Source: Leptobrachium leishanense | Taxonomy: Eukaryota > Chordata > Amphibia > Anura > Megophryidae | Length of the DNA: 64,000 bases | Reading direction: 5' to 3' | NCBI GenBank assembly: GCA_009667805.1 | Contig: CM019063.1 | Coordinates: forward strand, 194,040,954 to 194,104,953 | In this document: one piece after another, positions 55,926-64,000 of the stretch | Layout of the letters: the number at the start of each line of letters is the position of its first letter | How positions within the stretch are numbered: the stretch's first letter is position 1 | Program-made: the position numbers and the translations under genes | Notes under the pieces: generated by a model | What the model was told of the DNA's origin: nothing | The model's input: only the letters and a program-made list of their open reading frames with translations | The model's database searches: none

Positions 55926-57572
55926 CAGTCAGGTCCAGAAATATTGGGACATCGACACAATTCTAACATCTTTGGCTCTATACACCACCACAATGGAGTT
56001 GGAATGAAACAAACACAATGTGCTTTAACTGCAGACGGTCAGCTTTAATTTGAGGGTATGTACATCCAAACTCAGGTGAATGGTGTAGGATTTACAGCAG
56101 TTTGCAGATGTGCCTCCCACTTGTTAAGGGACCAAAGGTAATGGGACAATTGGCTTCTCAGCTGTTCCCCGGCCAGGTGTGTGATATTCCCTCATTACCC
56201 CAATTACAATGTGCAGATAAAAGGCCCAGAGTTCATTTCAAGTGGGCTATTTGCATTTGGAATCTGTTGCTGCCAAATCTCAAGATGAGATCCAAAGACC
56301 TGTCACTATCAGTGAAGCAAGCCATCATTAGGCTGAAGAAACAAAACAAACCCATCAGAGAGATAGCAAGAACATTAGGCGTGGCCAAAACAACGGTTTG
56401 GAACATTCTCAAAAAGAAGGAACACACCGGTGAGCTCAGCAGCACCAAAAGACCCGGGAGACCACGGAAAACAACTGTGGTGGATGACCGAAGAATTCTT
56501 TCCCTGGTGAAGAAAACACCCTTCACAACAGTTGGCCAGATCAAGAACACTCTCCAGGAGGTAGGTGTATGTGTGTCAAAGTCAACAATCAAAAGACTTC
56601 ACCAGAGTGAATACAGAGGGTTCACCACAAGATGTAAACCATTGGTGAGCCTCAAAAACAGGAAGTCCAGATTAGAGCTTGCCAAACAACACCTAACAAA
56701 GCCTGCACAGTTCTGGAACAAGATCCTATGGACAGATGAGACCAAGATCAACTTGTACCAGAGTGATGGGAAGAGAAAAGTATGGAGAAGGAAAGGAACT
56801 GCTCATGATCCTAAGCATACCACCTCATCAGTGAAGCATGGTGGTGGTAGTGTCATGGCGTGGGCATGTATGGCTGCCAATGGAACTGGTTCTCTTGTAT
56901 TTATTGATGATGTGACTGCTGACAAAACCAGCAGGATGAATTCTGAAGTGTTTCGGGCAATATTATCTGCTCACATTCAGCCAAATACTGCAGAACTCAT
57001 TGGACGGCGCTTCACAGTGCAGATGGACAATGACCCAAAGCATACTGCAAAAGCAACCAAAGAGTTTTTGAAGGGACAGAAGTGGAATGTTATGCAATGG
57101 CCAAGTCAATCACCTGACCTGAATCCCATTGAGCAAGCATTTCACTTGCTGAAGACAAAACTGAAGGGAAAATGCCCCAAGAACAAGCAGGAACTGAAGA
57201 CAGTTGCAGTAGAGGCCTGGCAGAGCATCACCAGGGATGAAACCCAGCGTCTGGTGATGTCTATGCGTTCCATACTTCAGGCTGTGATTGACTGCAAAGG
57301 ATTTGCAACCAAGTATTAAGAAGGGAAAGTTTGATTTATGATTATTATTCTGTCCCATTACTTTTGGTCCCTTAACAAGTGGGAGGCACATCTGCAAACT
57401 GCTGTAAGTCCTACACCGTTCACCTGAGTTGGTTGTACATACCCTCAAATTAATGCTGACAGTCTCCAGTTAAAGCACATTGTGTTTGTTCCATTCCAAC
57501 TTCATTGTGGTGGTGTATAGAGTCAAAGATGTTAGAATTGTGTCGATGTCCCAATATTTCTGGACCTGACTG
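55926..57572 (+). mobile_element. Tc1-family DNA transposon, complete
   Basis: 1647 bp between TA dinucleotides (55924-55925 and 57573-57574). Long terminal inverted repeats of about 220 bp (55926-56150 and 57351-57572) start CAGTCAGGTCCAGAAATATT and remain highly similar throughout. The transposase frame between them is intact. It sits inside the hairpin-packed element. Confidence 0.96.
56285..57319 (+). CDS. Tc1 transposase, intact
   Basis: 344 aa, the family's usual length, from MRSKDLS; an in-frame ATG at 56102 lies in the inverted repeat and is unlikely to be the natural start. N-terminal paired-type helix-turn-helix domain: IREIARTLGVAKTTVWNIL at residues 24-42, the GRPR AT-hook/nuclear signal RPGRPRK at 56-62, and a second helix-turn-helix with TVGQIKNTL...VSKSTIKRL (82-105). 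Catalytic DD34E triad: D151 (LWTDETK), D248 (VQMDNDPKHT) and E283 (LNPIEQAF), with 34 residues between the last two. The Gly-rich box KHGGGSVMAWACM is present. The enzyme cuts at the inverted repeats and inserts into TA. No stop or shift is seen, so activity is possible. Confidence 0.95.
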   Translation: MRSKDLSLSVKQAIIRLKKQNKPIREIARTLGVAKTTVWNILKKKEHTGELSSTKRPGRPRKTTVVDDRRILSLVKKTPFTTVGQIKNTLQEVGVCVSKSTIKRLHQSEYRGFTTRCKPLVSLKNRKSRLELAKQHLTKPAQFWNKILWTDETKINLYQSDGKRKVWRRKGTAHDPKHTTSSVKHGGGSVMAWACMAANGTGSLVFIDDVTADKTSRMNSEVFRAILSAHIQPNTAELIGRRFTVQMDNDPKHTAKATKEFLKGQKWNVMQWPSQSPDLNPIEQAFHLLKTKLKGKCPKNKQELKTVAVEAWQSITRDETQRLVMSMRSILQAVIDCKGFATKY

Positions 57573-57574
57573 TA

Positions 57575-57976
57575 TATCGTTCTTTCCAGCAGACTCGGCA
57601 GATTCATAATATATCATTATTATATGTATATATCATGTCCTGTCTGTATATAACAAAAAATGCAATAAAATTTGAATTTTCAATAATTTACAACGTGCAA
57701 AGTGTTTTTTTCACATTTTAACATGCGAGCATTTGCAGTTATATTTTCTATGAGTTGCGCTTGTTAAAAAAATTTGAAATGGGGGACTGGTTACATTTTT
57801 TTGGGGGAAAATTTACACGATTTTTAACAAACGCAACCCATACAAAAATCGTTAGTGCAGCATCATTGTTCACATAATTGAAATGGGAACAATATTGCTA
57901 CATTAACATGACAAAACAAAAAAGTTTTTATTTTTATTTAAATTTTTTTGTTAACTTTAAACATCGTCACGGATCG
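57575..57976. other. Interior of the split element, AT-rich
   Basis: Continues the host element after Tc1. Contains AATAAAATTTGAATTTTC and TTAGTGCAGCATCATTGTTC (shared with 14908 and 43704). No gene. Confidence 0.4.
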
Positions 57977-58558
57977 GGAGATAGGGGGTTCATTGGAACC
58001 CCCTATCTCCACCATTGGTGGCAGCTAGGGGCTAAGTCCAGAACTGACGTCATTGCGCTATGCACGATGACGCCAGTCGTCAGGGGGAGATCCCGGAAGC
58101 TTGGCCGACATCCAAGATGTCGGTCAGCTCCGGGAGAGGATCGTGATCGGGCGCTTTTCGGCACAGAGTCACGATCCGGCCCCCAAGGGGTTAAAGCCAG
58201 CCGCTGTTTGGAAGTACAGGCTGTGCCCTTCCAAATGGTGCCTGCCTTTGAACGTTGCCCCCAGCCGATCGGGAGGGAGAGAGGTCCAAAGGACCTCCCC
58301 CCTCCCTTTCAGGCACCTTCCCCGCACTCATGGGGGGGACCTGAAATAGATGTCATCGCACTAGCGCGATGACATCTATTGTCCTCGCCAGGGTCCTGGA
58401 GTGCTGGGTTGACATCAAGATGTCAGCCCGCACCGGGGGGGGGGGGCGTAGCAATCGGCCAGAGGGTGGGGCGTAGCAATCGGACACTCAGCGCGTCCAT
58501 AGCACAGGAGAACCACTTGGCTGCACGGGTTGAGCGTGTCCTTAGCAGCCAAGTGGTT
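57977..58558. repeat. Hairpin cluster, right
   Basis: Serial inverted pairs: GGAGATAGGGGGTTC/GAACCCCCTATCTCC (57977-58010, loop ATTG); CCGACATC/GATGTCGG (58105-58123); GGATCGTGA/TCACGATCC (58138-58177); GAGGTCC/GGACCTC (58281-58297); AATAGATGTCATCGC/GCGATGACATCTATT (58345-58380); GGGTTGACATC/GATGTCAGCCC with one mismatch (58406-58429); AACCACTTGGCTGC/GCAGCCAAGTGGTT (58511-58558). Several share a GACATC core. A poly-G run lies at 58436-58446. Confidence 0.88.
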
Positions 58559-58668
58559 AAAAAGAAAAAACGTAAAAATATTTTGCCGAAAAGAAATCCC
58601 AAAAAAATGGCGCTGTACGGGGAAATTCCCTGTTCAGGGCCAGATCGTCTCTCTCTGAATAACCCCTA

Positions 58669-59203
58669 TATATATGCAAGGATGAATATACATTTTATCA
58701 CACTGTATATGCATGCTTGCTGTCATGTTTATTCATGACCCCAGCATGCAGATGTAAACCAACAACAGAAGAAAACCCTTATCCTGGTCCTTGAAATGAC
58801 TGGATGATAAAATAGAAGGTGGTCTAGATGATAATAGGATAACTCAGCTATGGTAAACAAGTCAAGGTCCAGAAGTACAGAGTTCAGCATAAACAGATAA
58901 ACAAGACAGAAATCAGGGCAAGAGATATACAGCAAAGTCAGAACACAATCTGGGTCGGTACACATTAGAGCAAATACAAATAGAGTGTACAGAATGTGCT
59001 CCCAGGTAGAATGGCCAAGACAGGGCAACAAACAATGCGCAGAGCAAACATATATTGGCCCATCTGCCCTCTGATAGGTCAGGGTCACCAATCATGTGCC
59101 AAAACATTCTGGGGTGATATCGACACAATGACGTATGGTACATAGGGGTGTGAAAATTATGCATGTCACGTAAAGTATATACAGAATTGATACCCGAGTG
59201 AGC
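58669..59203. other. No gene seen
   Basis: No feature recognised; the minus frames here lack any known domain. Confidence 0.3.
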
Positions 59204-59459
59204 TGCGTCAACAGGGCCCGTGCAAGAAATTTTGGGCACACAGGCGAAGATGCATTTTGCCTCCCCCTCTCCTCCTCTCTTAAGCTGACATACATACTGT
59301 ATATGTGCACGCCGAATGTCGTTTGACTCAGTGTGGGGCTACATGTACTGTATATGACAATAATTGAGTGTGTGGCAGTGTGCGAGATGGGACTGAGTGT
59401 TGGGTTGTCTGTGGCATAAGAGTTTGTTTGAGCAGCCTGCCAGTGAAGGGAGTGTGTGT

Positions 59460-60350
59460 TAGAGGTGTGCATTTGTTTTGGAACAAATTACAATTTGTTA
59501 CGAAATTCGTTAATTCGCATTTCGGAAATACTTACGAAATAACGAATCGATTTCATACAAATTGAAGCGAAACGGTATATAAAAACAAAATTGATTCATT
59601 ATTATACTGTTTGTTTTCACTGTTTCACAAGAGAACCATTGATTGAATGAGCAGGATTTGATTTATTGGGTTATTTACTTAGTTACGTTAGTGATCCGAA
59701 AATCGAATCGATATCAAATATCGAATCGATCCCAAATGACAGTGCATAACATAACAGTATGAAACAAATCAATTTCGTTTAACTGTTTCACAATGAAGCC
59801 AGTTCCTGTCAATTGACTTTGGTGCTAAATCTGTTGCTTTCAGCACCACAAGCCATCGACAGCTCAATATATAACAAATAACCATATAACCCTAGCTTCC
59901 CTTTTAAACAGCAGAATTTGATTTATTGGAATTTTTTTTTATTTATGGTTCTGAAATTCGAATCGATATCAACTATCAAATCGACCTTAACTTGCAATAC
60001 ATACAAGTAGTACAGTACTAAAGCAAACAAACAACTTTATGAAACAAATTTAATTCATTTGACTGTTACACAAAGCACTCCTGTACTTGTCCACTGGCCT
60101 GCGGTGCTGAATCGGTTGTCAGCACCACAGGCCAATGGCCAACTCAACATTTAACCCTAGCTTGCCTTTTCATAGCAGGATTTTATTAATTGGGGTTTTA
60201 TTGTGTGATGTGAAATGCGAATCGATATCAAATAACGAATTGATCCGGTATACCAAACAAAACAAAATTACGAAACGAAACACGTAACGAAATTACGAAA
60301 CACAAAATAAATTTAAAACCTAACACATTTTCCAGCTGTGCACAACTCTA
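59460..60350. mobile_element. hAT non-autonomous element (inner) with GTGTGTGT duplication
   Basis: Ends TAGAGGTGTGCA and TGTGCACAACTCTA are inverted repeats; GTGTGTGT stands at 59452-59459 and 60351-60358. Landing in a GT repeat makes the duplication less specific, but the ends agree with it. Interior AT-rich with CGAATCGATATCAA motifs and a tandem of about 260 bp. No transposase. Confidence 0.75.
59653..60245 (+). repeat. About 260-bp tandem repeat inside hAT
   Basis: Two full units and a partial third: CAG.ATTTGATTTATTGG...CGAATCGATATCAA...GAAACAAAT..AATTC.TTT.ACTGTT.CACAA...TGGTGCT.AATC.GTT...CAGCACCACA.GCC, starting near 59653, 59912 and 60177. Confidence 0.75.
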
Positions 60351-60640
60351 GTGTGTGTGATGCATATGAGTGTCAGCTATGTTTTTGTGAGCTGGCAGTA
60401 TGTGTGTGAACTGACTGTGAGTGATGTATGTGTTTACTGGATGTGAGTGATGTGTGGGAGTTATCTGTGAATGATGTGTTGCATGTGTGAACTGGCTGTA
60501 AGTGATGTGTGTGTGAGCTGGATGCAAGTCAGTGATGTGATGTGTTTGTGAGCTGGATGAAAGCATTATGAGGTGTGTGTGAGGGCTAGCTGTGAGTGAT
60601 GTGTGTGTGAGTGATGTGTGTGTGGTGTCTGTGTGCAATA
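60351..60640 (+). repeat. GT-rich minisatellite
   Basis: Imperfect units of TGTGTGTGAGCTGG.TGTGAGTGATG. Similar GT-rich sequence at 59360-59460 lies left of the inner hAT, so the hAT split one array. Confidence 0.8.
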
Positions 60641-61145
60641 ACCTCCTCCCAGAGGTTGATTTTTTGCAGGTTACCAGGCAAATGCATCACACAGGGTCAC
60701 CGGATATAGACCCTGCAGCTGCCTGGTTCCTGAGATGCCGAGCAGCACATTTACTGCTTTCTGCCCGGCGATGTGAAGGCCAGCACTGTGCGAGGCAGAC
60801 GTTGGAACTCCGCACCTCCTGCCCTTAAACTTCTCCTTGGCTCCATCCCCTGCTCTGCCTCCCTGTACATCTCCACCCCCTCCACACTATGTCTCCATGT
60901 CTCCCTCCCCACACACGGCGGCAGATATCAGTAAGCTGCCGATTTCTACACTCCCTCCAGATCCCGCCCACACACAGACCAGCTGGCCGCCCACAACCAG
61001 GAGCACACGTAAGAAACACCCTTCTGCATCTCTGCATAAGGGGTTTCATGCTTGTGGGTGGCCAAAATGCCATGAATCTCCGCCTCCCCAGCTGTCCCAC
61101 CCTCAGGCAGTCACCTGACTTGCCTTATGGGTAGCGCCAGCTCTG

Positions 61146-63037
61146 AGCATCAATATCTATAGGAGCATGAAAAGAAAAGGAACCTAGCCTCATGGCTTCA
61201 ATATGTGCTGCCGTGACAGTAAAATGATGCCAATTACCAGTAGTGTTGAATCGTGACACTTAGATTTGACTTCTAGTGTATGACGAAGCTGAGCATAACT
61301 GAGCAACACTTTCTTCTAGAGATTTTGATTTCAGTGACATAGAATTTTTTTTGTACTGGTCACGTATACATTAAGGTCTATTCACAAAGCACCGAAATTG
61401 CTTGAGATTTAGGAGATTATGCCCCCCCCCCCATTGAACCTGCCAACATGCAAGCTATACCCACATACAAGCACCACCCATATGCACATTGTTGTATTAC
61501 AAAATAATTTCTCTGTACTTTTTTCAACATAAAAGCGATGGACCTCATCTAACGCCGCCAGCACTTCTAGTCATTTCTTTGGATAGCAACGGGTAGTGTG
61601 GTCCAGGATTCTCCAGGACCTGCCATCCCCTATGCGTTCACAAGCCTGGGAGTGAAGCACCACTCCTCTGCATCTCTCTTCACTGTTTAACAGTGGCCAG
61701 CATTAAATCTGGCTGCGGATACCATTTCCCTATTATGTTTATCTGTGGTGGGTTTGGCCTTGCTGAAAGGGCAAGTCTGGCCAAGCCTTAAGGGACCCCT
61801 CATGGGCCCCCTATGAGATCTGGGCTGTGTGCTATTGCCTTAATGATCAGTCTGCCCCCCAGGGTACTTTGGAATTCAATTTACAAAGTTACAGTGCAGT
61901 TCCAATCAGTGAAAAAGCTGTGGTTTACGCTTGTCACACAATTGTTATTTGGATGAGGGTGGTTCGGGTGAGGCTAATAACAGATTAAGGAGTTAATTGT
62001 ACAGTGCTATGGAACGTGTTGGTGCTTTATAAATACTTTTAACTGTAAAGTGATGGGACTCAGTCATGATGTAAACACATTCAATTTCCCTACATTGTAT
62101 GCAATCTTAAAGAATATAAACAGAGTTACTGGTTGCATTCGCCTTTTCATTCTGGAATACAGAAATTATTTGAACACAATCGTAAACATCTGTCAACCCA
62201 ATAATATTTTCTCATATAAAGTACATAGATGGACACACATCCTGTTGAAAGACTTAATGTAAGTCGAAACATTGCTGTTTATATCCGAATAAACCTGTCT
62301 ACTGCAGGGAATGGAGTGTTTGTCCCAGCCTTTGCTTTATGCACATCCCATTGATGACACAATCCTGGATTCAGCTTCCGTAGCGGAATGTTGATGATTC
62401 AGTCAATGCCAAGCACAGGGATATTTTTCATAACATAAACAATGTTTGATTTCATGTGACGAAGACAGCATCCCTTTTAATACCAGCTCTCATGTTCTTT
62501 TTAAGCCGGGAACAGCTGTAAAATGTCTTCGCTTGGAAAGCTGCATGAAGGCTTGTACCACAATTACCGATTATGTGAGGATAAGATGAAATGATATGTA
62601 ACAGGAATTTCAATGTGGATGCTTTTGGTAAAATTGTGTAGTACTTGCTGAAGTTCAAACAGTTATCTGAATATAACGTGGGAAATAACAATCACTTTAA
62701 AAAAAATGAGCTCTCTGTAGTTGGAAATCTACCTGGCAGCACAAACATATATATTAAAACTTTAACTTTTCTATACGGCCCGAGACATTTTCACACTTAC
62801 AAGGTGTTTTCAAATAATGGAAAAGCTTTGATCTACAGTTCTGGTAAAACCTTTGAGAATAAAATACTGTAACTGTGATGCTACATCCGTACATTCACTT
62901 TAATTTCTACGTTCAGACTGAAAATATAATCTTATGCACAACACAGCAATATTGTACAAGAATCCGTGCAAACTTTCACCCTAGTGCAAAGAAATATAAT
63001 TATAGGAATGGACTATATAGAAATCTATTCTGCCTGG
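61146..63037. other. INPP5J downstream flank, repeat fragments only
   Basis: 61373-61432 is a terminal fragment of the hairpin-packed family (AGGTCTATTCACAAAGCACCGAAAT). 61985-62045 is an L2 3' end on the plus strand (TACAGTGCTATGG...TTGGTGCTTTATAAATA). A plus-strand TTTAAT at about 62900 would be ATTAAA on the minus strand, a possible INPP5J poly(A) signal. No other gene seen. Confidence 0.4.
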
Positions 63038-63484
63038 TTAATTGTGGGGGTCTGTGGGAGCAGCAGTCGGCATTTTTGATTTTTGTGACTTGGGACTGGT
63101 GACAGTGTTTTCTTTTGGGTTGAATCCCACAACGGCAGGTCTGGGAATGGGAACGGGAATGGACTGAAATTGATGTGAATTGCGACCTTTGGTACCCTTG
63201 CGATTGGAAGTAGTATCCCTAGAGCGGGACCGTTGAGGTCTTTCATGTCTGGGACTCTTGGCCCTGTGGGGAGATGGGCTACGGCTTTTTTGGCGTGAAG
63301 AGTTGGGTAGAATGAGGTCATGCAAGCGAGCAAGGGCCGGGCTTCTGCTTCTCGGGGAACGAGCAGTGGCTGGACTAGGACTTCGGGAGTTGGGTCGGAG
63401 AAGGACATGTGTGCTATTATCCTCTTCAGAGCTGGAGTCCGAACTGTCAGAAGGTGAACTGGTTTCAGATCCAGGTAGAGAGAT
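63038..63484 (-). CDS. INPP5J: INPP5J (PIPP) terminal exon, RS and proline-rich C terminus
   Basis: On the minus strand a pyrimidine-rich tract ending CATTCATTCAG at 63485 gives a good acceptor. From 63484 a 148-codon frame stays open to TAA at 63040-63038. The peptide is acidic and Ser-rich first (SETSSPSDSSDSSSEEDN), then carries at least four RSxSxx motifs (RSPSPA, RSRSPA, RSPSPH, RSRSRD), ending in a Pro-rich, basic segment. INPP5J, the proline-rich inositol polyphosphate 5-phosphatase, is known for RSxSxx motifs that bind 14-3-3 in its N- and C-terminal regions, and it is the known tail-to-tail neighbour of PLA2G3. The catalytic domain would lie beyond the right edge. The tail itself holds no catalytic motif, so identity rests on motif and position. 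An RS-rich splicing factor is the main alternative. Confidence 0.7.
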   Translation of the reverse strand: MSLPGSETSSPSDSSDSSSEEDNSTHVLLRPNSRSPSPATARSPRSRSPALARLHDLILPNSSRQKSRSPSPHRAKSPRHERPQRSRSRDTTSNRKGTKGRNSHQFQSIPVPIPRPAVVGFNPKENTVTSPKSQKSKMPTAAPTDPHN

Positions 63485-64000
63485 CTGAATGAATGCAAGA
63501 GGATTAGGAGTAGTTAGAAAGCAAAAAAGAAAATGGTTATGTAAGATTTGTACAACTTACTACCCACATGTACATACTGTATATTTAAAATAATACATCT
63601 ATATAAAGATACATATTAAGTCTCGTATAACAGTACAGATAAAAATATAAATCTTCCCTTGCAAATAGATATACATATTTATATCTGTATCTATAAACAC
63701 ATGTAAAAACATACTAAGACAAAACCTCCAAATAAAAAATAACACCAGTCTAACAACCTGTTTATTTATCGGTTTCACTGTTTTGTTTATCTAGCCACTT
63801 GTTTGTGATCAAACCATCAATCCATATCTATCTAAATCGGTCAATCTATCATATTGTTGTAGACCACAAGACAAGTATTTCCAAGATCACAATTGAAGTG
63901 GTAATGTTTGATGCAAAGGGTCTGCCGAAAACCAAAAATAATGAAATATAGAAGGAATAGCCATGTAACTGTACTGTTGCTTTCAGTCAGTGAACAATAA
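63485..64000 (-). other. Intron before the INPP5J terminal exon
   Basis: AT-rich with many TATA/ATACAT runs. No further exon was recognised before the window ends. Confidence 0.55.

Larger units (their letters stand above)
55449..58666. mobile_element. Hairpin-packed non-autonomous element, split by Tc1
   Basis: Begins GGGGTTATTCAGAGAG at 55449 and ends CTCTCTGAATAACCCC at 58666, with TAG before and TAT after. The first 16 bp match the ends of the 180-bp palindromic MITEs, suggesting mobilisation by the same enzyme. Without the Tc1 copy it is about 1.57 kb. It has no coding capacity but an unusual number of perfect short hairpins (see 55469-55666 and 57977-58558). A 60-bp relative (AGGTCTATTCACAAAGCACCGAAAT) lies at 61373. 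Confidence 0.7.
59212..61145. mobile_element. hAT-like non-autonomous element (outer)
   Basis: Left end CAGGGCCCGTGCAAG, right end (reverse complement) CAGAGCTGGCGCTAC. The flanks TGCGTCAA and AGCATCAA agree at 6 of 8 positions. An inner hAT (59460-60350) and a GT-rich minisatellite fill much of it; the right third is CT-rich without a gene. Confidence 0.55.

Noticed and set aside
56102..56284. 61-residue N-terminal extension of the Tc1 transposase
   Set aside because: It is translated from the inverted repeat and leader; the family length and HTH start support the ATG at 56285.
60592..61134. Proline-rich plus-strand frames and a 91-aa minus-strand frame
   Set aside because: They overlap each other in the CT-rich end of a hAT-like element and show no domain or splice context.
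63025..63498. 157-aa minus-strand frame over the INPP5J exon
   Set aside because: It is a shifted frame; the in-phase frame with RSxSxx motifs and a good splice acceptor is the coding one.

Overview
The window is vertebrate genomic DNA, most likely from an amphibian and probably a frog. It has intron-split genes with consensus splice sites, and its repeats are the mixture usual in anurans: L1, CR1 and L2 LINEs, Penelope, hAT, Tc1, and Harbinger-like and other palindromic MITEs. Nothing in it is bacterial. Single-copy coding sequence is below 2 kb; most of the rest is transposable elements, often one inside another.

Three host genes can be supported. (1) At the left, on the minus strand, are the first two coding exons of a P2X ATP-gated channel, best matched to P2RX2 (2974-1816). 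The gene runs off the left edge. (2) In the middle, on the plus strand, is a compact four-exon group III secreted phospholipase A2 gene, PLA2G3-like (34583-40538, 290 codons, consistent phases, TATA box at 34458). It has a signal peptide, calcium loop and His-Asp catalytic centre, but lacks the long N-terminal and C-terminal domains known from the mammalian enzyme. (3) At the right, on the minus strand, is the last coding exon of a gene with an arginine-serine and proline-rich tail, probably INPP5J (63484-63038). PLA2G3 and INPP5J converge tail to tail, as I recall for human 22q12, but about 22 kb of transposons separate them here.

Region by region: 1-3.3 kb, P2RX2 5' part. 3.3-6.6 kb, diffuse repeats and a small retroinsertion. 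6.6-12.3 kb, a hAT element with exact 8-bp target duplication, a decayed BED-finger transposase and a CR1 inserted in it. 12.5-19.8 kb, Penelope remnant, an inverted-repeat element with an internal minisatellite, palindromic MITEs. 19.9-27.7 kb, a full-length but broken L1 on the minus strand. 27.7-34 kb, hAT and Harbinger-like MITEs, one inserted in its own kind. 34-41 kb, PLA2G3 with L2 in intron 3. 41.3-44.0 kb, a hAT-like element holding an inverted L2. 44.9-53.3 kb, a three-level nest (L1 in CR1 in L2). 55.4-58.7 kb, a hairpin-packed element carrying a Tc1 copy with an intact 344-aa DD34E transposase. 59.2-61.1 kb, hAT in hAT. 63.0-63.5 kb, INPP5J terminal exon.

The host genes do not form one pathway. 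Their arrangement is informative as synteny: P2RX2 lies on human chromosome 12q24, while PLA2G3 and INPP5J lie on 22q12, so the window appears to keep an older linkage of those segments. The stretches I find least explained are the serial perfect hairpins at 55.4-58.6 kb and the inverted-repeat element at 13.3-13.8 kb.
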